From Gammaproteobacteria bacterium (GTDB lineage Bacteria; Pseudomonadota; Gammaproteobacteria; GCA-001735895), in contig JAOTUD010000112.1 of assembly GCA_029864065.1 (NCBI GenBank), forward strand, positions 1-7,595: a stretch of 7,595 nucleotides of DNA, read 5' to 3'. Below are positions 1-5,917 of the stretch, in pieces. The notes below the pieces were generated by a model. It did no database searches. It was not told the origin of the DNA and was given only the letters and a program-made list of their open reading frames with translations. How positions within the stretch are numbered: the stretch's first letter is position 1; every line of letters starts with the position of its first letter. The position numbers and the translations under genes were made by a program.

Positions 1-230
1 TGCTCGAGGATCGACCGGTAAAGCTTCACGCTGTGCGCGCGCAGGTTCATGATGGTGATGTTGTGCGCGTAATGGGTGCACAGGCCCGCCGCGTGCCAGG
101 TCGACCCGGCGGTGAGCTCGTTCTTTTCGATCAGCACCACGTCTTCCCAGCCGAGCTGGGTCAGATGGTAAATCAGCGACGCACCCATCACTCCGCCACC
201 GATAACGGCTACCCTTGCATGCTTTTTCAT
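1..230 (-). CDS. FAD-dependent oxidoreductase, dimethylglycine/sarcosine dehydrogenase-like (N-terminal part, cut by left edge)
   Basis: Only the first 76 residues are visible; the gene continues beyond base 1. The N-terminus is a Rossmann-type FAD-binding segment, with VAVIGGGVMGASLIYHL at about residues 7-23 (GxGxxG fold) and an acidic VLIEK at about 32-36 that ends the second strand. It is followed by LTAGSTWHAAGL (39-50). In characterised dimethylglycine and sarcosine dehydrogenases the histidine of this WHAAG motif (here His46) carries the covalently attached FAD; that is family knowledge. The gene starts at ATG 230-228, which overlaps the stop codon of the upstream 802-aa paralogue as ATGA. 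No Shine-Dalgarno-like sequence precedes it, so translation probably depends on coupling. The full protein is expected to be about 800 aa with GcvT domains like its neighbour, but a short glycine-oxidase-type protein cannot be excluded. It differs clearly from the neighbour (CTHYAHN after the WHAAGL motif, against VGPLRAS), so it is not a recent duplicate. Confidence 0.88.
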   Translation of the reverse strand, partial: MKKHARVAVIGGGVMGASLIYHLTQLGWEDVVLIEKNELTAGSTWHAAGLCTHYAHNITIMNLRAHSVKLYRSILE

Positions 231-2635
231 TTGTGGAACGCGTGGTACGGTGGTTTTTCGAGCACGGCGAGCGGGAAGCGCTCGCCGGCCACCTCGATCA
301 GGCAATTCGCATGATCGATAGCCTGGTCCCGATAGAACATGACGAAGCACAGTACTTTCCCAGTGCGAAACCCCTGGCCGCCGGAGGTACAGTGGCCGAC
401 GATGCGATCGCCGTAATAGACCGGTTCGTCGTGCAGCAGCAAAACCTCCTCGCCGTCGACCTCGCACAGCCTCAGCCGCTTGTCCCAGCCGTCACGGTGC
501 TGTGCAAGCAAGGCTTCCCTGCCGATAAAATCATCGGGCCTGTCGAGACTGACCGTAAACCCAAGGCCCGCCTCGAAAGGCGTATCCTCGGGTCCGATAT
601 CATGCCCCCAGTGAGGAAAACCGACCTCGATTCGACAGGCATCGAGCGCGAAATGACCTGCCATACCCAGGTCATGCCCGGCCCCGGCCGCAAGCAAGCC
701 CTCGAGCAGGCGTGGCGCGCTGGGTGCAGGTATATAGAGCTCCCAGCCGAGCTCGCCAACGAAGCTGAGGCGCGTCGCGAGCACCTCGCAGCCGTCGACG
801 TGAATCGCCCGCGCGCTCGAAAACGGGAACGCCTCATCGCCGAGTTCGGAGGCGGTCAATTCCTGCAACAGGTTTCTAGACTCTGGCCCCATCACGCCGA
901 CGACGGCAAAAGCTTCGGTCACGTCGACAATCTCGACAGCATCGCCCGGGTCGCAATGTCGCTGCAGCCAGTCGAGGTCCTTGAAGCGGGTGGCGGCGCC
1001 GCTGACGAGCCGAAACCGGTCGCCAGCCAGCCGCGCCACCGTAATTTCAGCCTCGATACCGCCGCGCCGGTTCAGCATCAGGGTATAGCGCACGCACCCC
1101 GGTTCGATATCCATGTCACTGCAACACACTCGTTGCAGAAATTTCATAGCATCGCGCCCAACGATGTCGAACTTGGTAAACGGGCTAAGCTCGAACAGGC
1201 TCGCCTGCCGCTGGCAGTGCAGCGCTTCGCGCCTGGCCGCGGGCCACCAGTGCTGCGCGCCATGGCTGTAGCGCAGCCCGCTTTCGTGCTCGCCGGCAGC
1301 AAACCAGAGCGGCCGTTCCCAGCCGGTCGGCGCACCGAACACGGCGCCCTGTCGTGACATCAGCTCATGCCAGGGCGAGCGGCGCAGGTCACGGCCGGTT
1401 TGATACTGCTGGTAAGGCCAGTGCATCGCGAACTGATTATGCACCGCCTCGGGCAGGCGTTCGGCGAGGTAGGCGTCGCCGTTTTGCAGCGGGTCGAGCC
1501 GGGCGATATCGACCTCCCACAGGTCCAGCGGCGGCTCGTTATCGCGAATCCATTGCGCCATTACCTTGCCGACGCCGGCCGACGACATGATGCCTATCGA
1601 GTTGAATCCGGCCGCGACGAACAGGTTCCGGCAGCGCGGCGCCGCGCCCATGATTTGCCTCGTATCCGGCGTGAAACTCTCCGGGCCGTTCATGAAATGG
1701 GTGATACCCTGCGCGGCGATCAGCGGGAGGCGCTGAATCCCGGCGTCGAGCATCGGTTGCACGTGGTCCCAGTCCTCGTCGAACATCAGGAAACCGGCGT
1801 CCTGCTGTCCCGGCGTCCAGGGCCTGGGATTTGCCTCGAAGGCCCCTAGCACCAGTTTGCCGTTGTCTCCCTTCAGGTAAATCCCGCCGTCGAGATCGCG
1901 GATGATCGGGCATGGCCGCGGCAACTGTTCGACGACGTCGGTGACCACGTAGATGTGCTCGCAGGCCGCGAGCGGAATGTCGACCCCGGCCATCGCGCCG
2001 AGCTGGCGCGACCAGGCGCCGGCGCAAAGGACCAGCTTGTTGCACTCGATTCGACTTCCATCGGCAAGCTCGAGCGCAGCAACCTTGCCCTGCTCGACTT
2101 CGATATCGACCACGCGGCCGTGCTCGCGAATTTCGACGCCGCTGGCTTTCGCGCCCCTGGCATAGGCCATGCACAGGTCCACCGGATTTACCTGCCCGTC
2201 CTGTTCGACCCACAGGCCGCCGGCAAGGTCGTCGGTCTGCAGGAAAGGCAGGCGCTCGCGAATCTCGGCCGCGCCCAGGATCCTGGTGGCGAGTCCGCTG
2301 CGATCACCCATCGCCCTGATACGCTCGAGTTCGATCATGCGCTCCGGCCGCTGCGCCAGCCAGACGCCGCCGGTCTGCTGGTAACCGGTCGCCTGGCCGG
2401 TCTCGACTTCCAGCGCTGCGAAAAGTTCGAGCGCGTACCGCGCGAGCCGGGTAAGGTTCATGCTCGCGCGCAACGGCCCGACGATGCCGGCGGCATGCCA
2501 GCTGGTGCCGCTGGTCAGGCGGTCGCGCTCCAGCAGTAGCACGTCGTCGATACCCAGATGACCCAGGTGATAAGCGACGCTGAGCCCGATCGCCCCACCC
2601 CCGATAATGACGACATTCCTGCGTTCGCTAGCCAT
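227..2635 (-). CDS. Dimethylglycine/sarcosine dehydrogenase-like flavoprotein with GcvT folate domain (802 aa)
   Basis: Predicted to oxidise an N-methylated amine at FAD and pass the one-carbon unit to tetrahydrofolate. Domain order: DAO-type FAD oxidoreductase (about 1-375) with VVIIGGGAIGLSVAYHL at 8-24 and SGTSWHAAG at 42-50, whose His47 is the expected covalent-FAD residue; a linker/FAO_M-type region (about 376-430); the family signature GAVFGAPTGWERPLWF (430-445); GcvT N-domain (about 446-695) containing VGELGWELY (626-634) and GHDIGPEDTPFEAG (from 677); GcvT C-terminal barrel to residue 802. Length and order match complete dimethylglycine dehydrogenases (about 800-860 aa). The start chosen is ATG at 2635-2633, because GAGG sits 5 nt upstream and the nucleotide-binding fold begins just after. 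The frame stays open to a TTG at 2674 that would add 13 residues without homology. The gene lies downstream of the MttB-like gene across a 190-bp gap and overlaps the next flavoprotein gene by 4 bp. The exact substrate (dimethylglycine, sarcosine or another methylamine) is not determined. Confidence 0.93.
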   Translation of the reverse strand: MASERRNVVIIGGGAIGLSVAYHLGHLGIDDVLLLERDRLTSGTSWHAAGIVGPLRASMNLTRLARYALELFAALEVETGQATGYQQTGGVWLAQRPERMIELERIRAMGDRSGLATRILGAAEIRERLPFLQTDDLAGGLWVEQDGQVNPVDLCMAYARGAKASGVEIREHGRVVDIEVEQGKVAALELADGSRIECNKLVLCAGAWSRQLGAMAGVDIPLAACEHIYVVTDVVEQLPRPCPIIRDLDGGIYLKGDNGKLVLGAFEANPRPWTPGQQDAGFLMFDEDWDHVQPMLDAGIQRLPLIAAQGITHFMNGPESFTPDTRQIMGAAPRCRNLFVAAGFNSIGIMSSAGVGKVMAQWIRDNEPPLDLWEVDIARLDPLQNGDAYLAERLPEAVHNQFAMHWPYQQYQTGRDLRRSPWHELMSRQGAVFGAPTGWERPLWFAAGEHESGLRYSHGAQHWWPAARREALHCQRQASLFELSPFTKFDIVGRDAMKFLQRVCCSDMDIEPGCVRYTLMLNRRGGIEAEITVARLAGDRFRLVSGAATRFKDLDWLQRHCDPGDAVEIVDVTEAFAVVGVMGPESRNLLQELTASELGDEAFPFSSARAIHVDGCEVLATRLSFVGELGWELYIPAPSAPRLLEGLLAAGAGHDLGMAGHFALDACRIEVGFPHWGHDIGPEDTPFEAGLGFTVSLDRPDDFIGREALLAQHRDGWDKRLRLCEVDGEEVLLLHDEPVYYGDRIVGHCTSGGQGFRTGKVLCFVMFYRDQAIDHANCLIEVAGERFPLAVLEKPPYHAFHK

Positions 2636-2825
2636 CCAGGCCTCGGCCAGTATGACCCGGCAACCAGGATTCAAAGGGTTTCTCGTGGAGGCGCAGAGCC
2701 CGCAGGGAACGCAGAGAATAAAAAGGTGTTGGCACCAACTTCAATAGTCTCCGCGACCCCGGCGCCTCCGCGCCTCCGCGAGAACCAGTCGGGGAAATAT
2801 CGACTTCGAAGTGGATGGTTTGCAT
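2636..2825. other. Intergenic gap inside the three-gene minus-strand unit
   Basis: This 190-bp gap separates the MttB-like stop codon from the ATG of the 802-aa flavoprotein. It encodes no convincing protein and is mostly occupied by the inverted-repeat element at 2677-2786. The part next to the flavoprotein start holds its ribosome-binding site (GAGG, 5 nt before the ATG). I saw no clear sigma-70 promoter here, so the flavoproteins are probably transcribed from upstream of the MttB-like gene, reading through the repeat. Confidence 0.6.
2677..2786. repeat. Imperfect inverted-repeat element (~110 bp, ~38-bp arms)
   Basis: The left arm (2677-2718) reads GGTTTCTCGTGGAGGCGC and continues to ACGCAGAGA. 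The reverse complement of the right arm (2748-2786) reads GGTTCTCGCGGAGGCGC and continues to TCGCGGAGA. The arms align over about 38 bp with a few substitutions and two one-base gaps. Both contain tandem GGAGGCGC / GCGGAG / GCAGAG units. The centre (2719-2747) is AT-richer and holds a smaller hairpin, GGTG-TTGG-CACC (2725-2736), flanked by AAAAA at 2720-2724. Read on the minus strand, that is a weak stem followed by five Ts. The transcript can fold into a long stem-loop. The unit resembles the short CGGAGGCGCGGAG / CTCTGCGTCTCTGCG-type intergenic repeats seen in many bacterial genomes. No transposase is encoded, so it could be a MITE-like or REP/BIME-like sequence. Confidence 0.72.
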
Positions 2826-4367
2826 TTAGTAGCTGCGGTCAGGCATCGAGGCCTTGCGGCGGGCGACGTATTCCTCGAGCGCCTCGAGCGTGCCGGGATC
2901 GATCGGCGGTGGCTGGTAATCTTCGAGCATCTGTTTCCATATCCGGTTGGCGCGCTGCGCCGCGTCGAGGCTGCCCTCGCCTTCCCACTGCTCGAACGAA
3001 TTCGCGTCCCCGGTGCTGGATCGGTAGAAAGCGGTTTCGAAATTATTCAGGGTATGCGCGCTGGAAAGGAAATGGCTGCCCGGCCCGACTTCCGCGATCG
3101 CGTCCATCGCCTGGGCATTCTCGGACAGGTCGATACCGCGGCAAAACTCGATCAGCTTGCCGCACAGGTCGGCGTCGATGATCGTTTTCTCGTACCCGGT
3201 GCATAGCCCGCCCTCGAGCCAGCCGGTGGCGTGGTTGATGAAATTGGCGCCGGCAAGAACCGCCATGATCAGGCTCATCGTGCCTTCCTGCTGCGCCTGG
3301 CCGTCGGGAAGCTTGGACGAGGTCAGGCTGCCGACGGTGTGAAACGGCACCCCGAGACGGCGCGCCAGCTGCCCGGCGGCGAGCACCGTCTTCGCCGCTT
3401 CCGGCATGCCGAAGGTCGGCGCCCCCGATTGCATCGACATCGCGGTGGCGAAGCTGCCCATCAGGCACGGGGTTCCAGGACGGATCAGTTGCGTCAACGC
3501 GCAGGTGGCAAGCGCCTCGGCGAGCAGCTGCGCCAGCGTGCCCGCCTCGGTGCAGGGGCTCATCGCGCCGGTGATCATCCACGGCGTGCAGGCCACCGCC
3601 TGGTTGTTACGCGCGTAAACCTTGAGCGAGCCCGACATCGCGTCGTCCATGACCAGCGGCGCGTTGGTGTTGGAAACCCCGTAAAGCACCGTATGCCGAT
3701 CGACGAATTCGTCGCCGAACAGGATCTTGACCATCGCTACCGAATCCTCGGCACGCTCGGCACCTATCAATGCGCCGAACAACGCCCGGTCGCCGTAGGT
3801 GATATGCGACAGCATCATGTCGAGATGGCGCTTGTTGACCGGCACGTCGACAGGTTCGCAGACGATGCCGCCGCAATGGTGCAGCTGGGGTATCATCTGG
3901 TGAATCTTGTTGAGCCTGGTGAAATCGTCGAGCGTGGCGTAGCGCCGGCCGCGGTCGATATCGTGCACGAAGGGCGGCCCGTATACCGGGCTTAGCACCG
4001 TGTTGTCGCCGCCGATCTCGACGTTGTTGTCCGGGTTGCGCGCATGCTGGGTATACTGCCGCGGCGCCGTCGCCTGGATTATCCGGCGGCACATGTCGGG
4101 CTCGAAGCGCACGCGCACGCCATCGACATCGGCGCCGGCCTCGCGAAAGTAATCGAGTATTTCGGGATCGTTGTGAAACTCCATGCCGATATCGCGCAGA
4201 ATCCGGTCGGCATTCTGTTCGATCAGGCAGAGGCCCTCTTCGCCGAGTATGTCGTAGGTGCCGATCTTGCGCTTTATGTAAGGTACGCGCGGCACGGTCG
4301 AAACACGCGGCTGCCCGCGCGACCTGTGCCTGCGCCTGGCTGTCGATCTGCCGCTGGTGTCTGCCAA
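2826..4367 (-). CDS. Trimethylamine methyltransferase family (MttB superfamily) protein, non-pyrrolysine type (513 aa)
   Basis: Members of this TIM-barrel superfamily transfer a methyl group from a methylated amine to a corrinoid cofactor bound to a partner protein. The N-terminus is Arg-rich (RRRHRSRGQPR, residues 11-21), followed by PYIKRKIGTYDILGEEGL (28-45), a typical opening for the family. The C-terminal half has long Gly/Ala-rich segments, with GSFATAMSMQSGAPTFGMPE in the middle and EGGLCTGYEKTIIDAD at 385-400. The length matches the usual ~480-520 aa. There is no in-frame TAG, so unlike archaeal trimethylamine MttB it carries no pyrrolysine. The characterised non-pyrrolysine members act on quaternary amines such as glycine betaine, proline betaine and carnitine. 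The start is assigned to TTG 4367-4365: an in-frame stop at 4397-4395 lies just upstream, no ATG or GTG lies between, CGGGA is 7 nt upstream, and the Arg-rich leader is kept. GTG at 4292 (residue 26) is the alternative. It is first in a unit with two flavoprotein genes. The substrate is unknown. Confidence 0.9.
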   Translation of the reverse strand: MADTSGRSTARRRHRSRGQPRVSTVPRVPYIKRKIGTYDILGEEGLCLIEQNADRILRDIGMEFHNDPEILDYFREAGADVDGVRVRFEPDMCRRIIQATAPRQYTQHARNPDNNVEIGGDNTVLSPVYGPPFVHDIDRGRRYATLDDFTRLNKIHQMIPQLHHCGGIVCEPVDVPVNKRHLDMMLSHITYGDRALFGALIGAERAEDSVAMVKILFGDEFVDRHTVLYGVSNTNAPLVMDDAMSGSLKVYARNNQAVACTPWMITGAMSPCTEAGTLAQLLAEALATCALTQLIRPGTPCLMGSFATAMSMQSGAPTFGMPEAAKTVLAAGQLARRLGVPFHTVGSLTSSKLPDGQAQQEGTMSLIMAVLAGANFINHATGWLEGGLCTGYEKTIIDADLCGKLIEFCRGIDLSENAQAMDAIAEVGPGSHFLSSAHTLNNFETAFYRSSTGDANSFEQWEGEGSLDAAQRANRIWKQMLEDYQPPPIDPGTLEALEEYVARRKASMPDRSY

Positions 4368-4396
4368 TAGCGTGTCCCGGTTCGGTTCCCGCGATT

Positions 4397-4424
4397 ATTC
4401 TGACAGAGATCCGCGCCGAAACAA
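4397..4424 (-). promoter_or_regulatory. Predicted promoter of the MttB-like gene
   Basis: On the minus strand, TTGTTT (4424-4419) is followed 16 bp later by CAGAAT (4402-4397). The match is partial: 3 of 6 to the -35 consensus and 4 of 6 to the -10. The expected start of transcription, near 4390, would leave about a 23-nt leader before the TTG start codon. The -35 hexamer is the inner end of the left arm of the 13-bp inverted repeat, and the same 13 bases lead the opposing promoter. That symmetry is the main support. Confidence 0.4.
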
Positions 4425-4504
4425 CCGGCCTGCCCGGGTTTAAGCAAAATTGATAGCCATCACAACATTGGCTTGAGTCCATCGCAGCGGATTGTTTCGG
4501 CGCG
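4412..4504. promoter_or_regulatory. Perfect 13-bp inverted repeat across the divergent promoter region (candidate operator pair)
   Basis: CGCGCCGAAACAA at 4412-4424 is the exact reverse complement of TTGTTTCGGCGCG at 4492-4504. The arms are 67 bp apart, in the 182-bp gap between two divergent genes. Each arm, read toward the gene it faces, begins with TTGTTT at a suitable -35 position and continues into the spacer. A match this long is unlikely by chance in so short a region. It suggests either two binding sites for one regulator that could act as a loop, or selected duplicate promoter cores. No regulator gene is visible in the window, and I do not recognise the motif. Confidence 0.55.
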
Positions 4505-4520
4505 CCGCTTCGGCTATGTT
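4492..4520 (+). promoter_or_regulatory. Predicted promoter of the aminotransferase gene
   Basis: TTGTTT (4492-4497) and TATGTT (4515-4520) are separated by exactly 17 bp. They match the sigma-70 consensus at 3 of 6 and 4 of 6 positions. Transcription would start near 4527, giving a leader of about 23 nt that contains the strong GGAGG ribosome-binding site. The -35 lies inside the right arm of the 13-bp inverted repeat. Confidence 0.45.
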
Positions 4521-4536
4521 CGCGTTGACGGCAGCT

Positions 4537-4541
4537 GGAGG
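4537..4541 (+). promoter_or_regulatory. Ribosome-binding site of the aminotransferase gene
   Basis: GGAGG sits 8 nt before the ATG at 4550 and fixes that start. It is the strongest Shine-Dalgarno sequence among the genes in the window. Confidence 0.8.
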
Positions 4542-4549
4542 AAAACGCG

Positions 4550-5878
4550 ATGGCTTCACAATTCGACCATGATCAGCATGAATTCGACATCGACTGGGAT
4601 ACCGACGCCATCGTCGAGCGTCGCAATACCTACTACGCGGCCTCGCAACGCGCCTTCGTGCCCTACCGTAAACCGCTGATTTTCAGCAAGGGTCAGGACA
4701 ACTACCTGTGGGACGAAAAGGGCAACCGCTACCTCGACTGCCTGAGCCAGAACCTGACCATCAGCATCGGCTATAACAATCCGGTAGTCACCCGCGAAGT
4801 CATCAGGCAGGCGCAAACCCTGCAGCACTGCACGACGATGTTTTTTCACCCCGTGCCGGCGCATTTCGCCGAGGAACTGACGCGCACCATGCCGGCCGGC
4901 GAGGACTGGACCGTACACCTGATGAACAGCGGCGCCGAGGCCATCGACATGGCGATTCTGCTGGCGCGCAGCTATACCGGCAATATCGATATCCTGTCGC
5001 TGACCAACGCCTATCACGGCGCCACCTTCGGCGCGCAGTCGGTCACCGGTATCAGCGGTTTTCGCCACAACGTGCCGCAGCTGGGCGGCGTGCAGTTCGC
5101 GCCGGTGCCGGACCAGTACCGCGGCATCCACGGCGAGGGCGTGGCGCCTTACCTCAACGATCTCGAGGGCACGATACACTACGGCACCTGCGGCAGGCTC
5201 GCCGGCATGTTCATCGAGCCGATCCAGGGCTACGGCGGCATCGTGCCGATTCCCGTGGGTTATATCAGCGGCGCACAGGAGCGCGTCAAGGCGGCCGGCG
5301 GGCTGTTGATCATCGACGAAGTGCAGGCCGGCATGGCGCGCACCGGCGACGACTTCTGGTCGTTTCAGAAACACGGCGTGGTGCCGGATATCGTCGTCGC
5401 CGCCAAGGGTATCGGCAACGGTTTTCCGCTCGCGGCGCTGATCGTCAAGCGCGAAATCGCCGAGGCCATGTCACAGAAATTTTATTTTCACACCTATGGC
5501 GCCAACCCGGTGAGCTGCGCGGCCGGCCGCGCGGTGCTGCACGTGATTCAACAGCACGGACTGCAGCAGCGCGCACGTGAGGTAGGCGCCGCGCTGCTCG
5601 AAGTGCTCGAGGACCTGCAAGGCCGGCATGCGGTCATCGGTGCGGTGCGCGGGCGCGGCATGATGATGGCGGTCGAGCTGGTCAAGGACCGCGGCACCAG
5701 GGAACCCGACCCGGAAACCATGGCGCGGCTGTTCGAAAATACGCGCGCAAACGGGCTGGTGGCGAGCAAGTCGGGCGCCTACCGCAACGTGCTTAGAATC
5801 TGCCCCCCGCTGTGTATGCAGATGGAAGACGTAGCGCTCTTCGAGGAAGCGATTAACAAGAGTTTTGATACACTTTGA
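4550..5878 (+). CDS. Class III PLP-dependent aminotransferase, AGXT2-like (442 aa)
   Basis: A cytosolic fold-type I aminotransferase that moves an amino group between an amine or amino acid and a 2-oxo acid using pyridoxal phosphate. Visible motifs in order: MNSGAEA (125-131, phosphate-binding region), NAYHGATFGA with Tyr155-His156-Gly157 (cofactor stacking), IIDEVQAGMARTG with Asp256 (pyridine nitrogen) and Gln259, and VVAAKGIGNGFPLAA with Lys286 as the Schiff-base lysine. All the expected catalytic residues are present. The length is normal for the class. The overall pattern is closest to alanine-glyoxylate aminotransferase 2 and related omega-amino-acid enzymes. Known AGXT2 substrates include glyoxylate/alanine, beta-aminoisobutyrate and methylated arginines. 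The start is set by GGAGG 8 nt upstream. The gene is divergent from the MttB-like unit and shares its mirrored promoter region, so a role on the demethylated amine is plausible, for example glycine to glyoxylate. The substrate cannot be read from sequence alone; a beta-alanine or GABA-type aminotransferase is the main alternative. Confidence 0.92.
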   Translation: MASQFDHDQHEFDIDWDTDAIVERRNTYYAASQRAFVPYRKPLIFSKGQDNYLWDEKGNRYLDCLSQNLTISIGYNNPVVTREVIRQAQTLQHCTTMFFHPVPAHFAEELTRTMPAGEDWTVHLMNSGAEAIDMAILLARSYTGNIDILSLTNAYHGATFGAQSVTGISGFRHNVPQLGGVQFAPVPDQYRGIHGEGVAPYLNDLEGTIHYGTCGRLAGMFIEPIQGYGGIVPIPVGYISGAQERVKAAGGLLIIDEVQAGMARTGDDFWSFQKHGVVPDIVVAAKGIGNGFPLAALIVKREIAEAMSQKFYFHTYGANPVSCAAGRAVLHVIQQHGLQQRAREVGAALLEVLEDLQGRHAVIGAVRGRGMMMAVELVKDRGTREPDPETMARLFENTRANGLVASKSGAYRNVLRICPPLCMQMEDVALFEEAINKSFDTL

Positions 5879-5881
5879 CGT

Positions 5882-5887
5882 TATAAT
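5882..5887 (+). promoter_or_regulatory. Possible -10 element of a separate promoter for the thioredoxin-fold gene
   Basis: A perfect TATAAT lies just after the aminotransferase stop codon and about 30 bp before the next ATG. No good -35 exists at 16-18 bp (TTAACA at 5853-5858 is 23 bp away), and there is no extended -10 TGn. The gene may be co-transcribed with the aminotransferase, have its own weak promoter, or both. Confidence 0.3.
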
Positions 5888-5903
5888 TCGGGCCTGACTT
5901 TCA

Positions 5904-5909
5904 AAGAGG
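5904..5909 (+). promoter_or_regulatory. Ribosome-binding site of the thioredoxin-fold gene
   Basis: AAGAGG lies 8 nt before the ATG at 5918 and supports that start. Confidence 0.7.
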
Positions 5910-5917
5910 CGAAGATC

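Noticed and set aside
215..1357. A 380-codon open frame on the plus strand, opposite the flavoprotein gene
   Set aside because: It lies entirely antisense to the GcvT half of a well-conserved gene, has no recognisable domain and is a typical GC-rich shadow frame.
2636..2674. A 13-residue N-terminal extension of the 802-aa flavoprotein from TTG 2674
   Set aside because: The added residues are not typical of the family. The ATG at 2635 has GAGG 5 nt upstream and lies directly before the FAD-binding fold.
2677..2786. A CRISPR array or an insertion sequence
   Set aside because: There are only two arms in inverted orientation, no regular repeat-spacer pattern and no transposase frame. A non-coding inverted-repeat element explains it.
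2826..4367. A pyrrolysine-containing trimethylamine methyltransferase
   Set aside because: No in-frame TAG occurs, the stop is TAA, and no pyl genes are in the window.
3607..4482. A 291-codon minus-strand frame that overlaps the start of the MttB-like gene and reaches into the promoter region
   Set aside because: It is out of frame with the conserved MttB-like protein and is full of Arg, as expected for a shifted reading of the same strand. A frameshift in the MttB-like gene was considered, but the 513-aa protein is continuous and complete.
4556..5374. A 272-codon open frame on the minus strand inside the aminotransferase gene
   Set aside because: It overlaps the catalytic core of the class III aminotransferase in antisense. 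Its low-complexity Arg/Ala/Val/Gly composition marks it as a shadow.
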